Made by a program: the position numbers and the translations under genes | Notes under the pieces: generated by a model | Databases searched by the model: none | What the model saw: only the letters and a program-made list of their open reading frames with translations | What the model was told of the DNA's origin: nothing | Source of the DNA: Caulobacter vibrioides | GTDB lineage: Bacteria; Pseudomonadota; Alphaproteobacteria; Caulobacterales; Caulobacteraceae | Direction: 5' to 3' | Assembly: GCF_002310375.3 (NCBI RefSeq) | Contig: NZ_CP023315.3 | Coordinates: 1,612,001 to 1,676,000, forward strand | DNA length: 64,000 bases | Part shown: positions 53,218 to 61,542 of the stretch, piece by piece | Position numbering within the stretch: position 1 is the first letter of the stretch | Layout: every line of letters starts with the position of its first letter

Positions 53218-54132
53218 TCAGACTCGAGCTGAAAACCGGTCGTAGGCATCGATCCGGCGAACCAGGAGTTCGATCTCGCCGCGGTATATTTCGGTCCGAA
53301 GGGACGCCAACTCAGCGTCTTTCTGCTCGGCGGACACATCGGTATACCAAGCCTGCGGCCCCCCAATCCCTTCGCGGTTCCAACGATAGCCGCGCGCCTT
53401 CAGCACGTCCTTGAAGTCGTAGGGCGAGTTCTCGGCCCAGATGCGCCAGGACGGTGTCCGCGCGCACTCGAGCAGTTGCTGTAGTCCGGTGCGTCCGGTC
53501 CCGGCGTGACGGCGGGCCAGGAGTTCGATGGCGGCAAGGCAATCATTGGTTGCCCGATGACGCTCGTAGAAGAAGCCCGCATTGGACGCGAGATAGGCCA
53601 ACTTGGTCCCCTCGTAGCCCTCTGCTGTCCAGTCGATCTCGGTCATTGAGCAGGCCCAAGGTTTGGTCGTGAACACATCGCAAAAGCGCTCCAAGAAGCG
53701 CCGGTCAAACGCGGCGTTGTGGGCAACAACCAGCACCGCCGGCGCCGCGAACGCCGCCACATCGTTCGGGTCGATGGTCCGGCCTTCGACCATCGCGTCT
53801 GTGATCCCCGTGAGCGCGCTTATCTCCGCGGAGATCGGCTTGGACGGTTGCCGTAGCTGTTCGAAGGCGGCGCCCACCTCGTAGATTTCCCCATCCACTC
53901 CATAGGTGAACGGGACCATGGCAAGCTCGATGATCTCGTCGCGCGCGTGGTCGAGACCAGTGGTTTCGGTGTCGACGAAGAGACCCAAGCGGGTGGGCAG
54001 ATCCGCGGGCGGTTCGCGGGCCGCCAGAGGCGCGAGCATCCTTTGCACCCGAAAGACGCCAGAACGCTCCAAGGCGGCGGCCATAGCCTCCAGATCGTCG
54101 GATGCGAAGCTGTGAGGTTGGATGGCGCTCAA
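53218..54132 (-). CDS. DEDDh (DnaQ-like) 3'-5' exonuclease
   Basis: A 304-residue exonuclease of the DnaQ fold. Catalytic residues are visible as Asp and Glu in FVDTETTGLD, Asp in VAHNAAFDRRFLE, and His and Asp in RHRATNDCLAAIE (the HxxxxD spacing of the DEDDh group). The last 90 residues form an unrecognised extension that includes DFKDVLKARGYRWN. The start is TTG 54132 with AAGG close upstream; the ATG of MAAALERSG is an alternative. It converges with the helicase gene, 20 bases apart, and may be either part of the island or a neighbour of the Gabija-like pair. Confidence 0.85.
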   Translation of the reverse strand: MSAIQPHSFASDDLEAMAAALERSGVFRVQRMLAPLAAREPPADLPTRLGLFVDTETTGLDHARDEIIELAMVPFTYGVDGEIYEVGAAFEQLRQPSKPISAEISALTGITDAMVEGRTIDPNDVAAFAAPAVLVVAHNAAFDRRFLERFCDVFTTKPWACSMTEIDWTAEGYEGTKLAYLASNAGFFYERHRATNDCLAAIELLARRHAGTGRTGLQQLLECARTPSWRIWAENSPYDFKDVLKARGYRWNREGIGGPQAWYTDVSAEQKDAELASLRTEIYRGEIELLVRRIDAYDRFSARV

Positions 54133-54170
54133 GCCCTTACGACTCGGATGACAAGCAGGGACTTCGGCAT

Positions 54171-54198
54171 TCTAACCTCTAACCTCTAACCTCTAACC
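54171..54198 (+). repeat. Tandem heptanucleotide repeat (TCTAACC) x4
   Basis: Four exact copies of TCTAACC occupy 54171-54198, starting 39 bases upstream of the exonuclease start on its promoter side. The 54133-54398 gap holds nothing else obvious apart from a run of seven G at 54301-54307. Short tandem repeats like this can change copy number by slippage. Confidence 0.9.
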
Positions 54199-54398
54199 TG
54201 ATACAGTTCGAGAAAGCCGCACGACGAGCCAGAGCGATGGCTAGGTTGGGCGGTAGGCCCTCGTGCGAGCCGATCGTCAGTTTCTAAACGTCGCTATTCT
54301 GGGGGGGCAATGTCAGGAATTGGCGCTGATTTCTCAGCCTATCTGGCGGAAAAAAGGGGCGGGGCGACAAGGTCGTCTCTGTGCCTCGAGGCGATCGC

Positions 54399-56339
54399 TT
54401 AGGGCGCTCGTAGCCAGCTCACGGGCACGAGTTTGATGTTGTCGCGCCAGCGTTGAACCGTGGAGTCGCGGAACCAGTCCTGGAGCAGTTCGACGTGGTC
54501 CATCACGATGATCTGCATGTCGGGATGGTGCTCATCGCAATAGTCGAACAGCAGTCTATACAGCCGTGCCACGGCGGCCTGGTCCTCGTCGCTCTTGCCG
54601 TCGATCTCGCCGACGTCGCGATCGGGCGGGTAGTGGACCTGCGATGGTTGGTCGAGCATCAGGAAGGCAGGCACGGGCCGCTTCCGCGCCCGAAAGAGCC
54701 CGTGAAGTGCCAAGTGGGCGGCGACGTGATAGCCGACCCAGTTTTCACCGCTACCGATCTGCGGCAGCGCCAGTGGGCCGTCGATGGTGTCGGCGACCAC
54801 GGTGAGGTTTTTCCGATCGAGGCGTAGCGTGTTCTCGCCATGCTCAAGATCAAGTGCGCGGGCGTACTTGGTGATGTCACGTCCGACTAGGCCCAAAGCC
54901 GTAGTCAGCCGCTCCTCAAGCGCCTCCTGGTCCAGCAACTGCTCAAGCTCGGCCAATTCCGCGCGGGCTCGGGCGATCGCGAGTTTGAGACCCTCGTCGG
55001 AGGTGACCGTGCGAGCGTTTTCCAGGTAGTAGCCGATCCGGCCGGCCGTCCGGGCTTGCTCGGTGAACTGGTCCTGCTCGATCCGCAATCGCTCATTTTC
55101 CGAGATCCGCGCCAGGATGTCGGCCTGGACCACCTTCAGTTGCTCGTCCAAGGCGTTGCGGCGCGCCTCCAGCTCCGCCTGACGCGCCTGTAAGCGCGGA
55201 TTATCGCGCCTGACCGACTGTAGCTGACCCTCAAGCGCGGTAAGGGAGCGACGGACGTCGTCGACCGATGGGATCGGGGTGGGCAGATGGCTGTCGCAGA
55301 GCGGGCAGGTCTCCGCATCACCAGCATCGTCCGCAAGAAGACCGATCGAGGCAAGCCGCGCCTCCTGCTCGCGCGCCTCGATCTGAAACTCCGAGGCTTC
55401 GCGCTCAAGTCTTTGGACATCGGCGATCTCTTCACGAACGTCCTGCATCTCGCCCCGCAGGCGCCGGCGACGGTTCTCGAGATCGGTCAGGTCGGCGGCT
55501 GGATCGTCGTTGCGCGCGTAGGCGAGTTCGCGGGGAGCCGCGGCGCCGGCCAGCAGTGCGCGCAACTCCGCAGGGGTCTCGGCGAAAGCCTCCGGCGGCA
55601 GCAGGCCCACCCTCTTGGCCTCTTGCAGCAAGGCCTGGGCCGTACCGGACGCCTCATTCGCCAGGGCTTTTGCTTCAGCAAATTCCCGCTCGAGCTTGCG
55701 AACGCGGGCTCGGGCTTCGTCATAGCGCATGCGCTGTAGATAGTGGTCTTCGCCCATCGCTCCGACGAAGTAAGGCAGGGTGTCCTTGATCGCTGCGGGG
55801 ATGAATTGCTCGCCCTGCCGATGGAACAGCAGGCGGCGGTTGGCGATCTCGTCCTGGGCTTGGAGGCAGAAAAACACTGCTTGGCTGGAAGAGGCTTCCA
55901 GCGGAGCGCGGGTCGAGCCAGCTTCGGGAACGTATTTGTTTTCGGCGATACCCAGGACTATCGAGAGCTGCGTACGCAGGCCGTCAGCGGTCACGTTCTT
56001 GGCGAAGGGCTCCGGCGTGTCGGGGAACCACTCGACGCCGCGTTCGAAATAAATTTCGTCGCTGGCCTTGCCGGCGGGGCCAGGGTTGCGACGAGCCACT
56101 AGGATGTTCTCCCCATCCCGATCGAGCAGGATTGAGAACCAGGAGACGGCGCGGCGGATTTCCCCCTCTGGGATCGTGCATTCGCTGCGACCCCAGCAGT
56201 AGTCAACGATGTCCAGGAGCGCCGACTTGCCGGTCTTCGAAGCGCCGGTGACGATGTTCAATCGGCCAAGATCGAAGCTGACTTCGCGGCGCTCGCCGGC
56301 GTGGGAATAGATCGCGATTGCGCGCAGCTGCAGGGTCAC
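54399..56339 (-). CDS. DUF3732 Rad50-like ATPase of an ABC-3C-type system
   Basis: A 646-residue SMC/Rad50-like ATPase. Walker A GASKTGKS is at 32-39, coiled coils run from about 200 to 340 and 360 to 475, with a zinc-hook-like CPLC at 345-348 between them, and the head is completed by a signature GSGENW at 529-534 and Walker B FLMLDQPSQ at 559-567. In the Walker B motif the usual catalytic Glu is Gln (LDQ rather than LDE), which is, to my memory, a DUF3732 hallmark. The GTG start overlaps the middle-component gene (GTGA). It is the third gene of a three-gene operon resembling the ABC three-component conflict systems. Confidence 0.85.
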   Translation of the reverse strand: MTLQLRAIAIYSHAGERREVSFDLGRLNIVTGASKTGKSALLDIVDYCWGRSECTIPEGEIRRAVSWFSILLDRDGENILVARRNPGPAGKASDEIYFERGVEWFPDTPEPFAKNVTADGLRTQLSIVLGIAENKYVPEAGSTRAPLEASSSQAVFFCLQAQDEIANRRLLFHRQGEQFIPAAIKDTLPYFVGAMGEDHYLQRMRYDEARARVRKLEREFAEAKALANEASGTAQALLQEAKRVGLLPPEAFAETPAELRALLAGAAAPRELAYARNDDPAADLTDLENRRRRLRGEMQDVREEIADVQRLEREASEFQIEAREQEARLASIGLLADDAGDAETCPLCDSHLPTPIPSVDDVRRSLTALEGQLQSVRRDNPRLQARQAELEARRNALDEQLKVVQADILARISENERLRIEQDQFTEQARTAGRIGYYLENARTVTSDEGLKLAIARARAELAELEQLLDQEALEERLTTALGLVGRDITKYARALDLEHGENTLRLDRKNLTVVADTIDGPLALPQIGSGENWVGYHVAAHLALHGLFRARKRPVPAFLMLDQPSQVHYPPDRDVGEIDGKSDEDQAAVARLYRLLFDYCDEHHPDMQIIVMDHVELLQDWFRDSTVQRWRDNIKLVPVSWLRAP

Positions 56340-56848
56340 GGCGTTACGCCCATGGTCTGGAGGATCTGGACCGGTGCGCCCTGGTTGGCGAACCAGCGGC
56401 CAATAAGGCCGGCGGCGCGACGGATGTCGTCCGCGTCGGGTGTGGACGACGACGTCTTGGCGCTGAGCTTCATCGGCGCAGCGCCGGTCTTCAGGCCATC
56501 GGCAGTCACCGTGAGTGCTCGATGTTGCGTAAGGAACAGCAGAGCCTCGCGGCTAATCGGGCGTAATCTCAGCGTCCGTTCCGGAAGTTCGGCCAGTAAC
56601 GCTTCGTTGTCCGCCGACCAGGTGGCGAAGGTGGTGTTAGCCCGGCCAGGCAGGGCGTCTTTGGTCGGTGGGTGCAGCACCAGGGGCAGGACGACAAAGG
56701 CCAGCGGGAGTGGGAAGGGTGCGGCGCGGATGCGTTCATAGTCCTTCGTCGCGCGGGCGATGAGCTCGCCGCAAAACGCCGGGTTCAGCAGCGCCGCCTC
56801 CTCGGGCGGACGATCACGCCAGCTTAAGCTCCAGCGAGAGGCCGCCAC
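56336..56848 (-). CDS. ABC-3C middle component-like protein
   Basis: A 170-residue protein matching the middle component of ABC three-component systems: LLNPAFCGELIARATKDYER near the N-terminus, then LAFVVLPLVLHPPTKDALPG, TFATWSADNEALL and a C-terminal helical part. In described systems this small protein links the ATPase to the effector. The GTG start at 56848 shares a base with the upstream stop (TAGTG), and the stop overlaps the DUF3732 start by four bases, so the three genes are tightly coupled. The biochemical role is not established. Confidence 0.8.
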   Translation of the reverse strand: MAASRWSLSWRDRPPEEAALLNPAFCGELIARATKDYERIRAAPFPLPLAFVVLPLVLHPPTKDALPGRANTTFATWSADNEALLAELPERTLRLRPISREALLFLTQHRALTVTADGLKTGAAPMKLSAKTSSSTPDADDIRRAAGLIGRWFANQGAPVQILQTMGVTP

Positions 56849-58059
56849 TAGGGGTTCTCGGCGGCGCAGGCCGTCTCGAAGTCAGGATGCCATCCCACGC
56901 GCATGTCGTTGGCCAGGATGTGGAAGGATCCCACGGTCAGGAAGCGCTGGCTGACTGTGCGGAATGGGAAACGCGCGTCGGTTTCGACCCAGCCGTAGAG
57001 TTCTTGGCCAGCCTGGCGGCGCACTGCGTCGCTGACCTCGCCGTCGCCGATCTTGTCGCGCATCTGTTGGAAGCGAGGCTGCCACTCCTCGATCAAAGTC
57101 AGTTCGTACTTGGCGATCTCGCCGTCGAACACTAGGTGCTCGCGTACCCATTTTGATCGCTGCGTGAAGGCGCGGTAGTAATCGCGCTTGGCGTACTCGA
57201 TGCGATTTCCGCCGACGCCGACCACCTTGAGCTGTCGAACGAAGGGGCGTCCTTCATATTCTGCGATCTCGCCTGCGGGAGGGTCAGCGTGCTCCTGGTC
57301 GGCGACGAGGGCGTCGCGCTTGAGCCCGTCGCGGATGTCGTCGAGCTTGGCTTCAATCTCCAGGACCGAGATAGCCTCGGGCGGGTTCGCGATTAGCGCC
57401 TTGCAGGCCCGCGACCACCACCAGCCTTCGAGCCGCTCGCGCGCGACTGCCGCCTGACCACGAGGCGCTATCATCCGCAGGTCGTTCTCGATGGAGGCCT
57501 CAAGGTCCGTCAGGAGAGGCTGGTTATCCAGAATTTCGATCGAGCTCAGCAACGAGATTCGCATCGTCGCGCCGAGCGCAAGAAACGCCTCGTAGCTCGC
57601 CTTGAGTTCTTGATTGCCGCCGCTCTCCGCCACCGCTTCGAGCAGGGCCGTCGCCGCCTTTGGATCGCGCGCCTTGCCGGCGGGGTACGTCGCGGCAGGG
57701 CGTAACATGGAGGCGGCGCTGCCGGCCGGCGCACTCCCAGTCGTCACCAAGGCCAGGCGTGTGCGGGCTGGCAGGGTCGGGTCCTTTGCGACCGCTTCGC
57801 TCCACACACGTAGCGTCTTCCAGAGGTCGACGCTCTTGTCGGTCAGGCTGGCGACCCTGTCGATGTGGTGTTTTGCCTGGAGGAGCTCGAGTGCGGTCCC
57901 GTTGGCTTCAAACGAAACGTCGTCCAGGCGCTCGATGCCGACTTCTACGCCCGCATCGACGTTGACGTATTTCAGACAGAGCGCCAGCGCTAGACGGGCT
58001 TGGTAGAGATAGCCTGCGGCGGATGGCGCTGCGCTGAAGTTCGTCGGTGACTTTGCCAA
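56848..58059 (-). CDS. ABC-3C effector: PD-(D/E)XK-like nuclease with C-terminal ABC-3C-type domain
   Basis: A 403-residue protein. The N-terminal part has AAGYLYQARLALALCLKYV, IERLDDVSFE (Glu43, Asp46-Asp47) and LELLQAKHH (Glu58, Lys63), the pattern of the Cap4/DUF4297-type endonuclease domain. The C-terminal part, with YAKRDYYRAFTQRSKWVREH and the ending RFLTVGSFHILANDMRVGWHP, fits the ABC-3C C-terminal domain as I remember it. The TTG start at 58059 has AGAGGT five bases upstream. It is the first gene of the operon, so the nuclease is probably the toxic effector controlled by the ATPase. Confidence 0.78.
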   Translation of the reverse strand: MAKSPTNFSAAPSAAGYLYQARLALALCLKYVNVDAGVEVGIERLDDVSFEANGTALELLQAKHHIDRVASLTDKSVDLWKTLRVWSEAVAKDPTLPARTRLALVTTGSAPAGSAASMLRPAATYPAGKARDPKAATALLEAVAESGGNQELKASYEAFLALGATMRISLLSSIEILDNQPLLTDLEASIENDLRMIAPRGQAAVARERLEGWWWSRACKALIANPPEAISVLEIEAKLDDIRDGLKRDALVADQEHADPPAGEIAEYEGRPFVRQLKVVGVGGNRIEYAKRDYYRAFTQRSKWVREHLVFDGEIAKYELTLIEEWQPRFQQMRDKIGDGEVSDAVRRQAGQELYGWVETDARFPFRTVSQRFLTVGSFHILANDMRVGWHPDFETACAAENP

Positions 58060-58363
58060 GCGAATACCTCTTCGCGCATAAGCTTCACCATTTTTCTGTG
58101 CGCAGCAACCTCCAGATGATCGCGGGATTTAGCGCACGTCCAGTTTGGGCAAGCCGAATTTTCGGCCAAGCTATGATTTCGGCTCAAGTTCAAAGATCAG
58201 TACACGGACGTCTCTAGAGCGTGGGCGAGCGCGATAGCCTAGCGAACGTCGCCTCACTGGAGGAACGTCAACGCAGCTTATGGCGTGTCCTGCTCTAGAG
58301 CGTTGAGGGTCTAGCTATGCATTCAAGTGAGCAGCAAGGCGACAAGCGCTGATCCGCTGGGAG
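58060..58363. other. Intergenic region upstream of the ABC-3C operon
   Basis: No gene was found here. A perfect palindrome GCCGAATTTTCGGC lies at 58153-58166, about 95 bases before the operon's TTG start, and could be an operator. CTCTAGAGCGT occurs near 58210 and again near 58298, resembling fragments of the intergenic repeat seen at 31205. No clear promoter was identified. Confidence 0.5.
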
Positions 58364-59311
58364 CTATCGCGAGGCTGTTATGAGCCCCCGTAGTTCAAGC
58401 GTAGGTGCAAGTGCGCTTCCAATATCTAGGCCATCGCGCAGACCCCGGATCCGATTGCCAACCTTCCCTGGTGCGGCAAGATCGGTCACCGGAACGAACT
58501 GACAATTGATTTGAAGGCCGGCTTCCGAAAAGGGGATCGCTGGCCCGCACCGCACCCACGAAGGCGGTGTGCTGTCGTCGAATATGGTTGTATCCACGAA
58601 CATCTTAGGGCCGCCAAGGCCAGCTCGAGATCCAGCGGCTTCAGCCACGTACGCGCGTGTGAAGGCGAAGTTGGCCTGGAGTTGAGGAATTCCATCCGCA
58701 TATCGCTGGATGCTTGCTGCTTGCCGAACTGCTTCCTCGGCGCTGATTTCTGCGGCGGCCATCTGTTCGAGGATGCGATCGACGCGCCTCTCCGCGTCAT
58801 CGATGCCGCGCCTGCTGCCCTTCGCCCGGAAACCCGCTCCAATTACCATGCGGGCACCGGGCCAGCCGTTTCGCCTTTCACTCGCATCGATCGCCCGAAA
58901 CAAGGCATGAGACCGCTGGAGAAAATCGTGAGTGACGCCGTTGTCCCGGAGAGAAAGATCCCGGTAGGCGACGGCTCCGTCGTTGATCACCAGCGTTCGG
59001 TAGTGGCGTCCACTATGTTCAGCAACCACGCGGTGGAACGCACGTAGTCGTGCAACAGCATCCTTGGCGCGCTCATCAACAGGATTCAATCCTGTTGTGC
59101 CGATCATGGACCCGTATCCAAGAAGATCTACCCAGGTTGCGGCTGATATACAGAACGGCAGGGCCCCGACCCGGGTACGGGAGATAACGGGATGTTGCCT
59201 GCGCGTTGATTTGGCCAATGTCGTCCCGCCAATTAGTGTTTTGACGAAGCTTAGATAGCCTGGAGACGCAAACAACAGCTTTCGGACAGTGGCGGCGTTC
59301 GACGTCGCCAT
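58364..59311 (-). CDS. Protein of unknown function with possible class III nucleotide-cyclase fold
   Basis: I do not recognise this 315-residue protein by name. Its motif order resembles the class III cyclase fold: a hydrophobic strand ending in WVDLLGYG (Asp62), a helix AVARLRAFHRVVAEHS, then YRTLVINDGAVAYRDL (Asp111), a second helix, and PGARMVIGAGFRAKG, like the strand that follows in guanylate cyclase domains. The two aspartates are at about the positions of the metal-binding ones. A degenerate or substrate-divergent cyclase is possible, also an unrelated fold. There is no signal peptide. The ATG is at 59311. It lies next to the ABC-3C operon but 304 bases upstream of it, on the same strand. 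Confidence 0.45.
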   Translation of the reverse strand: MATSNAATVRKLLFASPGYLSFVKTLIGGTTLAKSTRRQHPVISRTRVGALPFCISAATWVDLLGYGSMIGTTGLNPVDERAKDAVARLRAFHRVVAEHSGRHYRTLVINDGAVAYRDLSLRDNGVTHDFLQRSHALFRAIDASERRNGWPGARMVIGAGFRAKGSRRGIDDAERRVDRILEQMAAAEISAEEAVRQAASIQRYADGIPQLQANFAFTRAYVAEAAGSRAGLGGPKMFVDTTIFDDSTPPSWVRCGPAIPFSEAGLQINCQFVPVTDLAAPGKVGNRIRGLRDGLDIGSALAPTLELRGLITASR

Positions 59312-59375
59312 TTACGATCTGCCGAAGGCCGAATGTCCGAGTTCCGGCGCGGTGGCAATGTCAGCAAATGGCGCA

Positions 59376-60245
59376 CTATCCTTCGGCGAGCATTTCCATG
59401 ACCTCATAGGCCGTCGGATTGGTTTCGCGAAATGGCGCCAGCCGCCAGAATGCGTCAGTGGGGCGCGGCGGTGTAGCGGTCGCAGCGCGCGCGGCGGCGA
59501 CCAACGCGCGCGCCTCCGGCTCAGTTGTCGAGGCCAAATCCAACTGCGGGTCCTGGACGCGGGCGGTGATCCGCGCAACCCGCTCGCGGCCCGCCGCATC
59601 CCTCAGGACGAGATCGTAGTCGCCGTCTTCGATCATGTGGGACTTATTCAGGATCAAGGTTCGCGTCGGAATCTTGCCTTCCCGAACCAAAGGTTCAGCG
59701 CCGGGGCGACCCATTACGACCGAGAACGGCGCATGGCCGCCCGACCATGCGATCGCGATGTGGCGCTCTCCCGCCTCAACCCTTGCCCCACCGCGCGCCA
59801 GATCAGGCAAGGCGAAGCGCAACGGTCCTGCTTGCTGCCTCGGCGATTCTCCGCGGCCGACCAGACTGCGGATCTGCGCCTCTCGAGCCCGCATGACCTT
59901 GTCGCCAAAGGCGCTGAAGGCGTTGCCGAGGATCGTCGGCCCCGATCGCCCCCAGACCACGATGTTGCCATCCGTGGCCCGGATCGTCTCATAGTCGCCG
60001 TCCGCCCACAGCATGGTCAACCCACCCTTGGGAGCGAGGACCTGGAGGTGATCGCCATTCTCCACTAACGCGAAATGGCGAACCGGCCGCGAGCGGCCGC
60101 GATGGATCCAGCGGCAGCTATCAACGCCGGGCTGAAAGTCGATGATCTGTCCCGCCACATTGGCCGGCCTAGCGAAGGCGAGGCCTGGAGCCAGACAGCC
60201 GGCAAGAACGAGTGCGCGACGAGACATCAAGGCGGCTGGGGTCAT
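59376..60245 (-). CDS. Secreted protein of unknown function, CHASE2-linked
   Basis: A 289-residue exported protein. The signal peptide ALVLAGCLAPGLAFA ends near residue 24 (Arg-Arg precedes it, so Tat export is conceivable). The mature part looks all-beta: LVENGDHLQVLAPKGGLTML and a later AWSGGHAPFSVVMGRPG that suggests an Ig-like or jelly-roll domain. No enzyme motif is seen. The ATG at 60245 overlaps the stop of the CHASE2 gene by four bases (ATGA), so the two are coupled. The frame is open further upstream, but only inside the CHASE2 gene. Confidence 0.7.
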   Translation of the reverse strand: MTPAALMSRRALVLAGCLAPGLAFARPANVAGQIIDFQPGVDSCRWIHRGRSRPVRHFALVENGDHLQVLAPKGGLTMLWADGDYETIRATDGNIVVWGRSGPTILGNAFSAFGDKVMRAREAQIRSLVGRGESPRQQAGPLRFALPDLARGGARVEAGERHIAIAWSGGHAPFSVVMGRPGAEPLVREGKIPTRTLILNKSHMIEDGDYDLVLRDAAGRERVARITARVQDPQLDLASTTEPEARALVAAARAATATPPRPTDAFWRLAPFRETNPTAYEVMEMLAEG

Positions 60246-61513
60246 GGCAAGTTCGCTCCAACAGGCTGGCCGGATTTCGCACGCGCCTCGGCCGCGCTGA
60301 TCATCATCGACACGGTGAACTGGATGACGAGCAAGAGGCCCGACGCCACATTGGATCCGCTGAGCAGGACGCCCAACCAAAGCAAGCCTGTCAGCACCGT
60401 TGGCAATACCGTCTTCAACATCGGCCGCCACCGAGCCGGCGTCCTTGAAAAGGCGACGCCGACAACGACGATGTCCAGGATGGTGATCGCTAGCACTAGG
60501 CATAGCCCGGCCAGGAAACCAGACGGCCGCTCCAGCCCATGATCCAGCGCACCGGCGATCGCATTGAGCAGGATGTATCCGCCCGGCATCTCGTCGAGCG
60601 GCGTCGTATGCAGATCCCGGCGGTCCGGCGCGCTAGTCGCCACAACAACAATGGCGTCCTCGACCGCCGAGAGGTCGGCCTTGGGCGAAATCAGTCTCGC
60701 GGGCATGTAAGCGACCCGAGCGGGCTTGGGCGGCCAGCTTTCGGTGTACCGCACGAACCCATCAGATGGGCCGAGCGACCGGCGCTCGCCATAGCCCAGA
60801 TCAATTTCCAGCGTCTTGGCGGTTTGGCTGGGACACGCGGCGGTGAGTTTCGGCCCCGCCGCGCCGAACACCCGTCGTGCACCCGCCGCATCGCCTTCGC
60901 TTCGCACCAAGATGGCGGCCAGCGCCGGGGAGGGGAGACGGATCGCCTTTCCGTCGACACACCCGTTCACCCACGGCGACATCCGGCGTACGACGCCGTC
61001 CTTGGCGGCGGGCGCGACGACCGACACCCACATCAGGTTCCGCGACGCTGAGACGATTGCCTCCAGGGGGCTGGGCCTGAAGAAAGGCGGGCTATCCTCG
61101 CGGCCCCGATAGGCTTCCCGCGCTAGCAGCACTGGCGCGCCCTGAGCGTCGAGCGCCCGTAGGGCCTTCTCCACATCCGGCCCACCGGCGGTCGAGATGT
61201 CGATGTCGATGATCAGCAGCCTGGGCCGGCGGGTGGCGAGATCGGCCGAGGTCTTAAGGACGACTTGTGGCGGGATGATCGGCGGATAACCGAGAGCGGC
61301 GATCTGCTCCTGGTCGAAGTCGACGAACACCTTTCCCACACTGGCCGGAGCTTGATCGGCAAGCAGAGCCTGCTTTTCGTCGAAGGTCTGCTCGGCCAGA
61401 TTGCCGAACGACAGCACGTCCCGCGTGAGGAACGCCGCGATGTAGAGCAGCACCGCCACCACGAGCGGACGCACCCAATCACCCAGCGCTCGACGAGCCA
61501 TAACCTTGGACAT
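60242..61513 (-). CDS. CHASE2 domain membrane protein without output domain
   Basis: A 423-residue membrane protein. An N-terminal TM helix (RPLVVAVLLYIAAFLTRDVL) is followed by a CHASE2 extracytoplasmic sensor domain (about residues 40-320) with KVFVDFDQEQIAALGYPP and LLIIDIDISTAGGPDVEKAL, and by three C-terminal TM helices ending at about residue 405. Normally a kinase, cyclase or diguanylate cyclase follows such a module; here only a 20-residue tail does. The start at 61513 has GGGGAAAG upstream; Met at 61501 is an alternative. It is divergent from the CHAT gene with only 29 bases between them. Confidence 0.83.
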   Translation of the reverse strand: MSKVMARRALGDWVRPLVVAVLLYIAAFLTRDVLSFGNLAEQTFDEKQALLADQAPASVGKVFVDFDQEQIAALGYPPIIPPQVVLKTSADLATRRPRLLIIDIDISTAGGPDVEKALRALDAQGAPVLLAREAYRGREDSPPFFRPSPLEAIVSASRNLMWVSVVAPAAKDGVVRRMSPWVNGCVDGKAIRLPSPALAAILVRSEGDAAGARRVFGAAGPKLTAACPSQTAKTLEIDLGYGERRSLGPSDGFVRYTESWPPKPARVAYMPARLISPKADLSAVEDAIVVVATSAPDRRDLHTTPLDEMPGGYILLNAIAGALDHGLERPSGFLAGLCLVLAITILDIVVVGVAFSRTPARWRPMLKTVLPTVLTGLLWLGVLLSGSNVASGLLLVIQFTVSMMISAAEARAKSGQPVGANLP

Positions 61514-61542
61514 AGTCTTTCCCCAGGGGCGAGGACACAATC

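Noticed and set aside
54171..54198. Telomere-like sequence
   Set aside because: Just four copies in the middle of a bacterial chromosome segment, with no sign of a replicon end.
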